From NCBI RefSeq assembly GCF_029867415.1, contig NC_081183.1, positions 34,678,655 through 34,742,654 on the forward strand: 64,000 bases of DNA. Direction: 5' to 3'. Position 1 is the first letter of the stretch, and every line of letters begins with the position of its first letter. The stretch comes from Vicia villosa (Eukaryota; Streptophyta; Magnoliopsida; Fabales; Fabaceae). Positions 21,906 through 33,460 of the stretch are shown piece after piece. The notes under the pieces are model-generated. The model ran no database searches, was not told where the DNA came from, and worked only from the letters and a program-made list of their open reading frames with translations. A program made the translations under genes and the position numbers.

Positions 21906-22262
21906 ACACTCATTTTGTTGCAGCTCTCTTTACACATAATGGTTTTGTCACAACTGGTTTAGTACTTTCGTTTTATAGATCAATGAGCCTACCGACTACA
22001 TATTGGTTTAGTACTTTAGTTTTATAGATCAATGAGCCTACTGACTACATATTACTACAAATCATTTACGTTGTTTAAATTTTGTATTTAAGATTATTTA
22101 ATTACTAAATATGATATTTTCTTTAGTTTTTTGAATCTTTTTATTTTTGAGTATTTGTATTTGCTTTCTACACTAATTGATAGTCTTTACAGTAGTTACT
22201 ATCTTGCTGCTATCCACTACCACTATATCATTTTAGTATTTTAGAGGATTCTTGCTACACGA
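21906..22262 (+). repeat. 3' flank shared with the F-box pseudogene; includes a 49-bp tandem pair
   Basis: A unit starting TGGTTTAGTACTTT occurs twice in tandem (21955 and 22004). About 22080-22262 (GAGTATTTGTATTTGC... GAGGATTC...GCTACACGAT) recurs at about 46805-46920 downstream of the pseudogene. The duplication therefore covers gene plus flank. Confidence 0.75.
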
Positions 22263-22571
22263 TGGTGCCCCGCTTCTGGACTGTCTTTACAAGAATAGTG
22301 TGCTTGTAGCCAAAAACTATATCACCGTTCATAAATGATATAACCAAAACAACAATATTACACTGCTTTTATTCATGTTAAGAAGCACTGTTCTACCAAC
22401 CAATTACTACACATTAAGAATAATTTGATGTCTCCAACCTTAAATGAAACATTAAACTTGATTTCGGCCTAATCTTATTATTTATATTGAGAAATACTTA
22501 TTATTTGTATTGAGAAATGTTCATTCTATACTCTCATGCCACCGTTAAAAGTTCATTTTGTCTTTGGTGTT

Positions 22572-22760
22572 TGGAGATGCATCTCCGAACGTATCTATTT
22601 TCATCATTTCACAGTTCAAATTGAAGAGGCGACCTTATTATGTAAGAAATTACTCGGGAGATGCATCTCCGTATGTGAAAAAAGTGAGTCCGAAGATGCA
22701 TCTTCGTACACATCATTTATTTCAAAAATGTGTTGGTGATCCAAAGATGCGTCTCCGGAC
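22572..22760. repeat. Palindromic-word island, word GGAGATGCATCTCC
   Basis: Four occurrences in under 200 bp: GGAGATGCATCTCCG (22573), GGGAGATGCATCTCCG (22656), CGAAGATGCATCTTCG (22691) and a degenerate AAGATGCGTCTCCGG (22744). Variants keep self-complementarity: GGAG to GAAG is matched by CTCC to CTTC. Confidence 0.88.
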
Positions 22761-23696
22761 GCTTTCTTTCATTAACCCGCGTCAGGTTTTCGAGCACCTC
22801 AAAGTGCAATGCAATGATGCCCGGTTTTTAATGTTGTCATTCCAATGCTTGTTTGGATTGTTTTTCTTTGCATTTTATTCTTGATTTAATTTGTGAAGCG
22901 GATACTTGATTCCGTTTATGCTTTCTTGTTATTACTAATGTGTTTGTTGTCTTGTGCAAGGCATTTCAAGAGAGTTTTCGATCGTTTATTTCGATTGAAA
23001 AGCATTTGCATTTCTCTTCATGTGTGGATTTGATTTTGCTTCCAAAGCGATTGATTTTGTCTCATTCCATGAGATGTATATATTGCTTGTGTTTTTGTCT
23101 GGACTTGTGTTTTTATGCAAGTTTATTGTTTACATTCGGATGTATCCGATATGTTTCGATTGTGATTTATTTTCACATCGACGATACTTTAATGCTTATG
23201 TCAGATTATTGGATTTCTAATTTCTTGTGTTATTTATGTCATCTTACGCGGAGATTTTCGTGTTTCTCTGCTTTGCTTACTTATTATGGATTGTTATCTG
23301 TTTGGTACTTTCTTGTCCCTTTTTATGATTCCGCATTTTTTCTGCTTTCCTTGCCATGAGAAGTATGAATAAACATGCATGACTTGGAGTTTAAACTTTA
23401 GGTGGGCAATGTTGTTTTAAAAGACCTTTAGAAGGCAATTCCTACTTGTGCTTGCGTGTTTAAAGTCCTCAAGAAAGGCAATTATGTGTGTTTATATTTG
23501 TTCCCAAAGACCTCAAAGAAGGCACCCCCTCCCCAATTCCCTTTTGATAAGTCCTCAAAGAAGGCAAGTGAAAAGGGCCCACAATGGGCCCCCACCTTTC
23601 AAGTAGATCGTTCTTAGCTTGCACCACGCGTCGATGCTTCGAACAGTGCGCTCTTATTATCGTGTCGGTCAAGTGGAAAGGGCCAGCAATCGGTAC
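22761..23696. other. Unassigned retroelement-like sequence
   Basis: T-rich ORFs here (for example 22940-23359) look like composition noise. About 23400-23560 repeats a phrase of the form AAAGTCCTCAAAGAAGGCA three times. The stretch is interrupted by the solo LTR at 23697, and GGTAC (23692-23696) is its left TSD. Confidence 0.4.
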
Positions 23697-26211
23697 TGTA
23701 ACACCCCAATTCTACCCAATAAGTTATTCATAAATCCGAGTATAAAAATTCCAAACATACACAAGGGATATCGCATTTAGTCATTTAAATCATTTACGGC
23801 ATACACGCCTTCAACATCGATACATAGCACATTTATTCAAACGGAAAAATCTATAACAATTAATTTAGTCTTTAAAAGTCACTTCATCAAATAAAATTTT
23901 ACCACGCAGCGGATTCAAAAAACTTCCCAAAAATTAAGTTAACATCATAGCATCTTCGCAAAATAACTTTAAGTTACACACCAATAGCAAAACATCACTA
24001 AAAATTCAGCAAAGCAAACATAAACTAAAACATGTGTTTGCCCCCCGAGTGCTACGTATCAGAGCGACAAACGACTCGACTCACGGCGGCTAATCTTCAC
24101 TCACTGCTATCACCTGCACGTTACCAGTATAAAGGCAACGGTGAAACAAATAAAAGGTGAGATATCAAACAATATATGCAGAGCTATGATAAACAATATA
24201 TTTAGGTTCAAGTTATAATATTCATCACTTTGAGGTATAATCGTTACCGACTAATTCACCTCACTATTTCAACCGAAATGACACACGTCACAATATTACA
24301 AACGAATTCAGATTCAAGTCACGACAATTCACACAATATCATACGTCAAACCACACAAATTAATAATCATACAAAATGAAATGCGACTCTAACTAATGCA
24401 AATGCATGTGGTACCCAGGGCTTCAACCCCCAACGCCAATTGCCAATTATTAGAGGCATTCAACAGGCATGAGCCTTCGTCAGTGTTTGTCAATCCAGGC
24501 CGTCAAAAAAATGCAATTCATGCGAATCGATGAATGCAACATCACAAATATATTCCCCATAAAAATTGTCACGAGGCATACGCCTATATCACAACTATTA
24601 CCAATAATTAGAGGTAACTCATCGTCACTTTATTTCCCACGCTTCACAATAATTTACGAAATAGTAATTTCACATTGTTACTGGACATAGGCCTACAACC
24701 TTGTATCAATGCATCACAACAACAAATTAACAGCAACAACTCAACATCAACAACTCAACAGCAACAAGTCAACAACAAAATATCACGACAACATGTCAAC
24801 ACCGGTAATTCACAGCAATTCACAAAGTAGTAGCATCACAATATCACGATACATCACAACAACAAACTAATACAGTTAATCCAACAACAATAATCAATAT
24901 GCGTTCCTTAATTATTCGAACAACTCTCGCTCTATACCGGCTATTTCGTTTATCGGTTAAATTCATTAAGTAAACTACTCCTTCTATCATTAAGTCACAC
25001 TACTGCTATTTGATGTTATTTCCTTTTCCTACTGTTATATCACATATACTGAGATTTATATTTTTGATGTTTGCATTATTTAGATTTAATTCTCTGTTAC
25101 TTAAAATCCTACGATTATCTATCTGTTATGAATCAGCCTGTTAAATTGTTCCAGATACTAAAATTATCTTTCTGCTATTATGTATCAATTGTCAGTATAT
25201 TGTTACTACTAAATTTATCAGAATGAAAATTAAAGGAAATTATACTAAGTATCTTCAAGTCTCCTCATTAAAACAATGCTATGAAGGATAAAATGTGGCC
25301 CCCGCCTTTTACATAGGGGACGTCCGTCCCTGCCCCTTACTTCCACAATTGGGGCGCCCACCCCATACTTAAGGGGCCCCAGTCCCAACGTTGGGACTAT
25401 GAATAATTTTTTTTCCAACTAACTTGGGACGCCACCCCTAATTGGTGGCCCCCTTCCCAAATTTTTCCTTCTTTTATTAATCTATCGTAGTCCCTTCATT
25501 TTCAACACAATATATATTCCCAGAACTGGTTTATATCCCTAGATTAGTACATGTTTTCCAAAAAATTAACAACACATAAATTCCATCATTACAGGTTTGT
25601 CGGTCAAATTTATTAGAATAATTACATTCACCAAATCATAAACCAATACAATTAATCAATATTCAGCACACAACAACAATTTCATATGTAAAACACAGCA
25701 AACACCACAATCATACCAAACACAAAGATAAAAATTATAACTCCGAAACCCCACATACGGTTTATCATATCCCCATTTATAGAGCAAGAACCCCACCCTT
25801 TCCGGTCGAATGTTCAAACTTAGCCTTGCCTCCTCTATGCCTCTTCTCTCAGCAACCTTCACGTCATCTCTTCTCCCAAAATCCGTGTGTTATGTTATTG
25901 ACACCAAAAACCTAATCCTCTTATTTTATTTAACTTCACCCAATTATAATGTTATAATTCCACTTAATTAAATAATATTATTTATCTTACTGGTCCTACT
26001 ATTTTCACCTCCACCAATACTAACACCATCACATAAATTGAGCTCATATAATTTCTCTTATAACTCAAATATTATTTCTATTAATATTCTACAACTCAAC
26101 TCATCAATTGAATAATTCCAACATAGTAATTATACCGATAATTTCCAACATTAATGAAAAAATTCCGAACTAATTTAATTAAATAATTAATTAAATTATT
26201 GGGGCGTTACA
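23697..26211 (-). mobile_element. Solo LTR (2.5 kb) of the TGTAAC family
   Basis: Ends TGTAACACCCCAA and TTGGGGCGTTACA are inverted, and the flanks are the perfect 5-bp duplication GGTAC (23692-23696 and 26212-26216). No coding domain, PBS or PPT is seen inside, so it is read as a solo LTR left by LTR-LTR recombination. The minus-strand reading (TGTAACGCCCCAATAATTT) resembles the starts at 12632, 40759 and 49344. Inside are a CAA-rich stretch (about 24710-24900) and a GC-rich palindrome cluster (25295-25460). Confidence 0.85.
25295..25460. repeat. GC-rich palindrome cluster inside the solo LTR
   Basis: GGGGCGCCCACCCC, CCCAACGTTGGG, GGACGTCCGTCCC and GGGACGCCACCCC lie within 165 bp of otherwise AT-rich LTR, just on the far side of the leader-like segment. 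They are counterparts of the word islands in the related LTRs. Confidence 0.65.
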
Positions 26212-26216
26212 GGTAC

Positions 26217-26863
26217 CCCACAATTTGTCTTTAGCTCGCGTTGGTCAACGCTGATGCTACGATACAATCTCATCTTCTACTCTTCTTGCCGTGATGACAT
26301 GATATCATGGTTAAAATCTTTATCTCCCACTTTGCTTACCTCGGTGACTCGATATCTTGGTTAAGCTCCCCTTTTGTCCTACCCTGATGGCGGATATCAT
26401 GGATATGTGTGTGCTACTTGAGCGAGTGGATACTCCTCAAGCTTTTTGGTTTGGTTTTCTTGACTTGGTCAAGTTCTTGATTGATTGACATTTTTACCTT
26501 GCTTGTTGGCAGTTTCATGCATGTATTCCTGTTACGTGCATGTTTACCTAATTCATGTTTAGGTTTATTTTGGTATCACATGTTTGTCCTAATAACATGT
26601 TAGCATTGCTTGTTTGCTTGATACCTTTCACATGTATTCATGTTACATGCTTACCTTGATTGTTGGCACTTTCATGCTTGTATTCCTGTTACGTGTATGT
26701 TTACCTAATTCCTTTTTAGTTTATTTTTTATTCTAGTTCACATGCATTTATGATTCATGTTCATATGTTTTATTTGTCATTCCTGTTCACATGACATATT
26801 TGTGATGCATGTTCACGTGCTTATCTCTGACTTCATATTACTCTCATATTAATTTCCCAATTT
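26217..26863. other. Continuation of the element split by the solo LTR; no gene
   Basis: Repetitive T-rich text with recurring TTCATGCATGTATTCCTGTTAC-like and CATGTTCACATG phrases (about 26510-26830). No ORF with domains. Confidence 0.35.
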
Positions 26864-27076
26864 TTATCTCATGTCTTCATCCCATTTGAACATATTACAT
26901 GTTTCATCACTCCACCAAAATGGATATCTCCAAAAAGGGCTTCTTTTATTATGTCCTTTGTTGCATTGGTACGAAACCATACGGCTATCACAACCACATA
27001 AATTTCCAAATCTAGATGTTATAATGGAAGAAGACATAGTAAAACCTTTGGATGAGTTTGTCTTCAAATGTGACAT
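26864..27076 (-). pseudogene. GRF-type zinc-finger-like remnant (tentative)
   Basis: 70 codons from ATG 27076. CGCDSRMVSYQCNKGH followed by PFWRYPFWWSDETCNMFKWD has the order and spacing of plant GRF zinc fingers (a Cys pair, N-x-G, F-x-x-CP, then C-x-F-x-W). The CP position reads YP and the N-x-x-G segment has an insertion, so it is probably degenerate. Such modules are often carried by plant transposable elements. No neighbouring exon was found. Confidence 0.4.
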
Positions 27077-28812
27077 TTGAAACGAAACTGAACAACAACA
27101 ATGAGTATGGGTGTTCTTGTCTTCTTCCCGACGATGTCGACAGCGTTGGTGTTAGGGCTTGCTTGTTTTTTCAACGGAAAAATGGATACTTAGTGTTTAA
27201 CATATATAAAGAAACACCAGTGTGTAACAATGAAAGCTGGGTTATATGTATAGCGGTGAAAAATTGAGACCAAAGCCATTTGATTGACTTAGCTCAGACA
27301 TTTTAGTAGAATCGCCACCGCGCTTTATTGTTTCCAAATGAAATGGGAAAACGAGCGAAATAAAACCCATAGAATTTTTTAAAATAAAAATTGATAAAAT
27401 AAACAGAGATCTTAGGTTCGGGGGTTTGGTTATGCAAGGGGAAGGTATTAGCACCCCTCACATCTACGATACTCCATAGGAACCACTTTGAAGTATATGT
27501 TATTATTTGTTGTTATTATAAAATGTTTATGTGTTTTGTTTAAATAGAGTGGGATGGTGAGAAAAGAAGATTTTAAAAGTGTGCTCGACACAACATTGCA
27601 TCGTGTGCCTACATACCCTTTAAGTGCATTAGGGAAGTCAGAGCATTTGTAGTTCCCTTTAAAAGGAAAATAAAGAGCCAAGTGAAAAAATATTTTTGGG
27701 TGTTGAGCTTTAGCAATACTCAATGGGTTTTTAAAATGTTAAGCTTGAACAATACTTAACAAGTTTTTAAAAGGTGCCAAGCTTTAACAATACAAGGCAA
27801 AGGTGATTAAAAGAGTGGTGGTTGAACTTTAACAATACAAAACCAAGGTTGATTTAAAAGAGGTTAAACTCTAACAATACAAAACCATTTTTAAAACAAG
27901 GAGAAAGTGCTAAGCTTTAACAATACAATACACAAAGTAAAAGAGTTGGAAAAGAGAGTGAGTACCTTGGCGATTTTAGTAAATATCATTCTCATTCCAT
28001 TGGATTTTTAGCATCGATGAGGAATCATACATCTCAAGCAAGCATTAAGGGTGAATATCTCAAGTGGTGTACGAGACATGTTGTGTATATCATGGATACA
28101 ATCAAGGCGAGTATAAACAAAGATATCAATGTATAAACTCAAGTATAAAAGTTTATGAATAAAAGGGATGACATACCTTAAGATCATATCATGTATGTAT
28201 GAGTATGATGTGTGATGGATTGATAAATATCTCATGAATGTGGGGTTAGTTCAACAATGTATATATACAAAGATAATAACATAACCAAAACATAAATGTA
28301 CAAAGATGTAAATTAAAAGCATATATACATATATACACGTGGATAAACAAAGAAAGATCATGGCAACAGAGTTAATATAAACATGGTATTGCATTAAACT
28401 TTAAAAGATCAAAGGATCACAAGATTAGGGTTTTAGCATATGTTCACTATCCTAATCATTTTCTAAAGTTGAATAAACCCTAAATGAACAACTAAGGGAT
28501 CATGGTATAAACTTCAAAGAAAGCTAGGGTTAGTCCTAAAATAATCACAAAAGTTCACTCAAAACAATTGGTGAAGAAATCATTTAAAAAAGGTTTGATT
28601 AAAAGGCATTTAAAAGGCATAAAAACATCATTTTTGATTTAATTTAAAAAGGTTTAAATAAATAATATTTTTGGGGTTTTAAAATATACTTACAAAATAT
28701 ACAAGGTAAATAAGAAGTGTGCAAATAATCAAATGAAAATGATTTAATTTGCTTCTTTAAATGATTAATCAAAGTTGTGAAGAAATCAAATAAAACAAGT
28801 GTCAAAAAATAG

Positions 28813-28892
28813 GAAAGGGCTTATCAAGGGTTGATCCGACGCCCTTTACCTTAAAAGCACAAAATTCTTACTATTGGGACATGCGGCCATGG
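28813..28892 (-). repeat. tRNA-like segment (i) in Ogre-like LTR block 1
   Basis: Minus-strand text with GGGCGTCGGATCAACCC in the B-box position and CCCAATAGTAAG in the A-box position. It is the most degenerate of the three (i) copies. Not a functional tRNA. Confidence 0.4.
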
Positions 28893-28975
28893 TGTTAAAA
28901 GAACAAGCTCAACTAATAAAATATCAAAACAAGTCATAAATGTTTAAAATCAAAAGAAAATCATAAAATGGCAAA

Positions 28976-29052
28976 AGGTGGGGTTCGAACCCGCAACCTT
29001 GGCAAGGAGAGAGTCTTAAGAGCATGCGCATTACCACTGGGGTGGCGATACA
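28976..29052 (-). repeat. tRNA-like segment (ii) in Ogre-like LTR block 1
   Basis: Minus strand: CCCCAGTGGTAATGCG (A-box-like) followed about 40 bases later by GGGTTCGAACCCC (B-box). Size and box spacing are tRNA-like, but a full cloverleaf was not established. Confidence 0.55.
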
Positions 29053-30710
29053 TCTACTAACTAAAACACAAACAACTTAATATATTTTAAAACAAGTTTC
29101 AGAAACCAATTTTCCACTTCATCTTCAACCTCAAGATATCCATGGACTCTCAATTCATGATTCACCAATTCTCAACCATTTCAAAAGATATGAACATGAA
29201 AGTTACTCAATTTTAACCCAAATTCAACCATGTAACAGTTATTCATTAATTCAAACCGGTGCCCTAGTTTTCCAAAAAATTACATGATCCCTAAATTTTT
29301 AAAATCAAATTAAATGACATTTGTTAACAATAAATAACAACTAATATAGGGTTAATGATCCTTACATGATTCTGAACACAATGGTATCGAGCTTTGATCA
29401 AAATGGTACAAGAATAAAGGAGTTCAAGTTTGAGGAAGCTTACCTCTGAAGTAGAAATCGAAAATTGGATTCAAGCACTCCCAGAAATGGTTTGATGATC
29501 AAAAAAAGATTTCTGGGACCTTCTTGAGTGTCTCCAAATGCCTATCACCCTTTGAAAGTCATTACATTGTTTCAACCAACTCAGTATGTAGAGTTATGAA
29601 CTTAAGCTGGGCTATGGAATTTGGGTGATTACAGTTGAGCAATGAGGGTTTGGACAAGTTCCATTTGATGTATAAAAAGTGTCTAAAGTGAAAATTTGGA
29701 AAATGTACGAGTGGATTTGAAGTTGGGTATTTGAGGCTTCAAAAGTGCATCAATGGTGGTTTTGAGAGTGATCATGAGTTAGGGATGTTTTTGTGATGGA
29801 TATGGTTGATGAACAAATTCTAAATTATGTTTAGAAACTGTTTGGATGATTGGCTTACAAAGAAATTGCAAGGGTTTCGAAATTCGAAGAAATGGACTTT
29901 GAACTTCAAAATGGAAAGTGAAAATGAAATTCTGAGTTACAGAGTGTTTCAGATGTTTTTTTAGGGAGCTTAAGGTGTGTTTTGCAATGTGAAATTGATC
30001 TCTATTTATAGGAGAGGATTAGCGTTTAGAACTGATGATGTTTGAAGCTTGTGGCTTGGTTGCTTAGTTGTGAAGCAATGTGAAAATCATAGTTCCAATG
30101 CATAGTACAAAAGTGTTTAAAGTAGTTGAACACTTTAAACATGTTGCTTCTGAGCTTATATGTTGAGTGTGTGCAGAGGGAACAAGCTAAAGGCTCAAGG
30201 AGTGGAGTTTGTGCAAAAAGCTTGCTTTTCCAAAACGACAATGGTGTCTTTCTCCCCTAAATGGCAAGTTAACTTGGATACTGTTTCAATCACTTGGATA
30301 ATAGCCTAAAAGTTTGTGTAATCTCTTGATTATGGAGAGAAATGCAAGCTGATAGGTCTGCAAAATTACATTCTTGACAAGATTTTGAGATTTTGCCATA
30401 AGGTTTTCAAAGAACATGACCTATAATTCAAGAATGAGACACCATCTTCATCTCTTTGAAACTCTTAGCTCATAAATGCTATAGAGGAGTTTTAGTATTT
30501 TTTGGAAATCTCTAAACATTATGTACAACTTTCATGTTTGGTGTTTTCTCAATTTCTCAAAGGAACTTGATGGAAATTGGCCTCAAAGATGCATACTTTT
30601 TAAAAACAAATCTGCCTATTCATGAAATATTATAAGTGTTGAAAAAGTTAACAACTTTGAAGCTTCATAACTTAAAAACCATTGATTTGTTGAAAATTTA
30701 GGGTACAACA

Positions 30711-30863
30711 ATATCACCATGGTTAGATAATTAACCATAATTATAACCTTAAAATTTTTTATATAAAAAACAATTGTTAGCGCATTAGTTTAGAAGTGTC
30801 ACCACGGTTTTAGGGAAAACCGTGGTGACTTTGGTGTTGTTGTTTTCGCATTTTATAGTAGTG
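30711..30863 (-). mobile_element. CACTA-type terminus
   Basis: On the minus strand a terminus CACTACTATAAAATGCG begins at 30863, as expected for a CACTA end. Inside it, 30798-30829 is a perfect hairpin: 14-base arms (GTCACCACGGTTTT and its complement) around AGGG. The opposite end was not found; the element appears cut at the LTR edge at 30710. Confidence 0.55.
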
Positions 30864-30879
30864 GCATAAACGTAAAAGC

Positions 30880-30884
30880 GAGAG

Positions 30885-30935
<51 letters not shown>

Positions 30936-30936
30936 A
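30880..30936. repeat. (GATA)n(GA)n microsatellite
   Basis: About eight GATA units followed by a GA run. The overlapping short ORF with an SLSLSIYLSIYLS protein is a by-product of this repeat. Confidence 0.9.
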
Positions 30937-31599
30937 GTATTTGTTTATGAAGTTCCTTAATTAACCTCGCTATGTGTATGTCTACCCTTAATTCTAAAGA
31001 AAATAATATAGTGAAAATTAACCTTTGCAAATGTAGATTTACAAGAGAAAAGAAATTCAACCCTCCAAACCCCATGGTTGATGTTGATCCTAACTTATTC
31101 TCTTTCCTTGATCTTAAGCTCGATCAAGTAACCCGATACTTCCAATATAATCCCCTGGTTAGTGTTACTCCTTTTACAGAACCCTCTCTTCGAAGCTTTC
31201 ACTCGGCGGAATCAAAATTGCAAATGTATCGTGACCCAAGATTACCAAATATATCCTCCGGTTACCATTACTCCTTTGATAGGAACCTCGTTCTTCAAAT
31301 ATTTCACTAGGTTGAATCGAAATTGCACAATCTTATGAAAAACTCCCAAGTCAATCCTTGACCTTGGAATAAAACCCCAATGGATTTATCTTGAAACCCC
31401 TACAGATTTTCAAACCCATTTGATTACCCCAAATCCTAATTGGACCTTATCAAAATATCTCAAGATCACACAAAAAAATGATTATGTGTAGTTGTATATG
31501 CGCATTAAGGGAATGAAGATGATAAACAATTATGTGTATATTTGTGGTTTCAATGATGAGAAATGATGCATGGATGAGTATACATATGTGTGAGTGTGG
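30937..31599. other. Unassigned, no gene supported
   Basis: The 112-codon ORF at 30972-31310 has no recognised domain. The phrase ATTACCAAATATATCCTCCGG resembles an upstream phrase, suggesting an internal duplication (about 31130-31180 versus 31240-31300). Confidence 0.35.
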
Positions 31600-32529
31600 T
31601 GTCGTTTTCTTTACCTCCCTGTTTCACTTGGGAGGACGGCACGCTAGACCCTTCACGCGAAATTTGGAAGGAGGAAGCGCCCGTGGCGGGATGAATTTTG
31701 TTTCAGTTCTTCCTACGATATCACACGAACTTTTTAATTATCCTAACGAGTAGGAGAGGGGAAAAAGATCTCAAATAAACCCTAGGAGTTTGCTAAGTGT
31801 GGGGATTCACCTAGACTAGAAATTCTGGAGTCCGGGGGGTCGGTTATACATAGGGAAGAGTTTAAGCACCCTACATATCCGTAGTACTCTACGGGAACCT
31901 TCTCTGTGTCATTGTGATTGTGTTTGTTGCTAATTGATTGGGAAAGTTTCTCCTTTGTGTTAGGAGAGAGAATTGAATTGATTAAGAAAGACAGACAGAC
32001 AGACTATTTTTGGTATTTTATTAGCTCGCTGAGATTCCTTGTGAACCTCATGCCTACATATCCCTAATGGAAGTCAAAGCTTAATGTAGTTCGGGGAACT
32101 AATTAGGGAATTTAAAATATTTTTGGGTGCCTTTCTTGAAGCTCAAGGTTGAAGCTTAAATTAAATCTCTGTTTACAGTAAAGAGACATGAAGTCATCTT
32201 TATAGAGAGGTATTTCTACTATTCCACCACTAACATTTTAAAGTCACAGAAAAGCTGAATTCATTTCATTAAGATAGGGACCTTACTTGTATGTTTGCAA
32301 GTATGCCAGTCGCGTTCTCTTAAATGAAAGAAGGATTCTCATCCAAATTAGGGAAAGTGTACAAGTCTGGGTTTGTTTGCCTAAGTGCAAGCCTTTCAGA
32401 GTCCTAAATGGGAGAATGTTTGAAATTGAAATTGAAATGTTTGTTTGAATGTGGTGAGATAGGAGAAAGATCTCTTTATAGAGATAAGCTATGTCTATCT
32501 ATTGTTTGAAAGATTTGATTTTTAGTTGG

Positions 32530-33070
32530 CTTATATGAGGCCCAAGCTCGAGGCTTTTGATTGATTTATTGACTCTGGGAGATAACTCCACTGGGGATTA
32601 ACTACAGGGAATTTGTGTTCTGTACAAAGCCCAGAATTGAGGCTGACTCTAGTTGGAGAGTGTTTATTTGATGGATTTTATTTGGTGTTCTGTACAAAGC
32701 CCAGAATTGTGGCTAACTCTACTTAGGGAGACTCTATTTTGTGCCTTGTATGAAGCCCAAGGTTGTGGCTACTTTGGCTAGGGAAAACATTATTTTCTGC
32801 CTTGTACAAAGCCCAACATTGTGGCGGACTCTTAAAGAAACTGAGTATGGATGACTCTATGGGGAAAAGATCCTAGAGGTTAGGAATATTTGACACAAGA
32901 AATGTGGTTTATCGGCCTTGTACAAAGCCCAAGGTTGTGGCTACTTGATGATGAAGGACTCACTGGGGAGACTCTATTATCTGCCTTGTACAAAGCCCAA
33001 GGTTGTGGCTGACTCTTAACTGGGGAAATTATTATTTGATGCCTTGTATGAGGCCCAAGGTTGAGGCTGA
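32530..33070. repeat. Dispersed minisatellite: TTGTACAAAGCCCAAGG... phrase
   Basis: A phrase of about 32 bp (CCTTGTACAAAGCCCAAGG, then TTGTGGCTGACTC) occurs about eight times at uneven 55-110 bp spacing, with further variants at 33485, 33750 and 33800. It lies within LTR block 2. Confidence 0.8.
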
Positions 33071-33134
33071 CTTTTTGGGGAGTTTTACTCTACTGGAGGA
33101 TTTATCTATTAAAAGATTGTTTTTTTTGTTTTTT

Positions 33135-33460
33135 GGAGGCTAACCCTTTCCAGGGAAATTGACTTTAAAGGAGTGTTTTTGGAGGCTAACCCTTTCCAGG
33201 GATTTTGGATTTAAAGGAGTGATTTTGGAGGCTAACCCTTTCCAGGGGTTTTGGATTTAAAGGAGTGATTTTGGAGGCTAACCCTTTCCAGGGATTTTTG
33301 TTAAAATGAAGGAATGATTGGAGGCTGACCCTTTCCAGGGGTTTTGTTGAAATGAAGGAATGATTGGAAGCTAACCCTTTCCAGGGATTTTACTCAGCTG
33401 GGGAAATTATCTTTTGAAAGAATGAATTTTTGGAGGCTGACCCTTTCCAGGGGTTTTGGA
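33135..33460. repeat. 45-47 bp minisatellite with core GGAGGCTAACCCTTTCCAGG
   Basis: Seven copies at about 33135, 33179, 33227, 33273, 33320, 33366 and 33432. The core is nearly invariant while the linkers drift. Similar GTTTCACCGGGAATAATTC phrases recur at about 33919, 33983, 34040 and 34374, and again in block 3 (51072, 51202). Confidence 0.88.

Larger units (their letters stand above)
27257..30710 (-). mobile_element. Ogre-like LTR, block 1 (solo or truncated)
   Basis: On the minus strand it starts TGTTGTACCCTAAATTTTC and ends CAATTTTTCA, the kind of ends known for Ogre/Tat Ty3-gypsy LTRs. The low-coordinate part (27257-27480) matches 50505-50735, including ACCGCGCTTTATTGTTTCC and the GGGGAAGG...CACCCCTCA stretch. 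No PPT follows the high-coordinate end, and the flanking 5-mers (AGCGG and ATATC) do not match, so it is not a clean solo LTR. A repeated phrase around CTTTAACAATAC (27705-27930) is also in block 3. The family name is an inference. Confidence 0.68.

Noticed and set aside
22940..23359. 139-codon hydrophobic Cys/Phe/Leu-rich ORF
   Set aside because: T-rich composition produces hydrophobic codons in any frame; overlapping frame is also open, no domain, and it sits in repeat sequence.
28976..29052. Functional tRNA gene
   Set aside because: A- and B-box-like motifs are present but I could not build a convincing cloverleaf or acceptor stem, and similar segments recur in each Ogre-like LTR. Listed as tRNA-like repeat instead.
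27257..30710. Clean solo LTR with TSD
   Set aside because: Termini look right but the flanking 5-mers AGCGG and ATATC differ, so I kept it as solo or truncated and not as a clean solo LTR.
30785..31075. 96-codon minus-strand ORF with SIYLSIYLS repeats
   Set aside because: Translation of the GATA/GA microsatellite.
30972..31310. 112-codon plus-strand ORF
   Set aside because: No recognised domain, starts within a duplicated phrase, no support for a gene.
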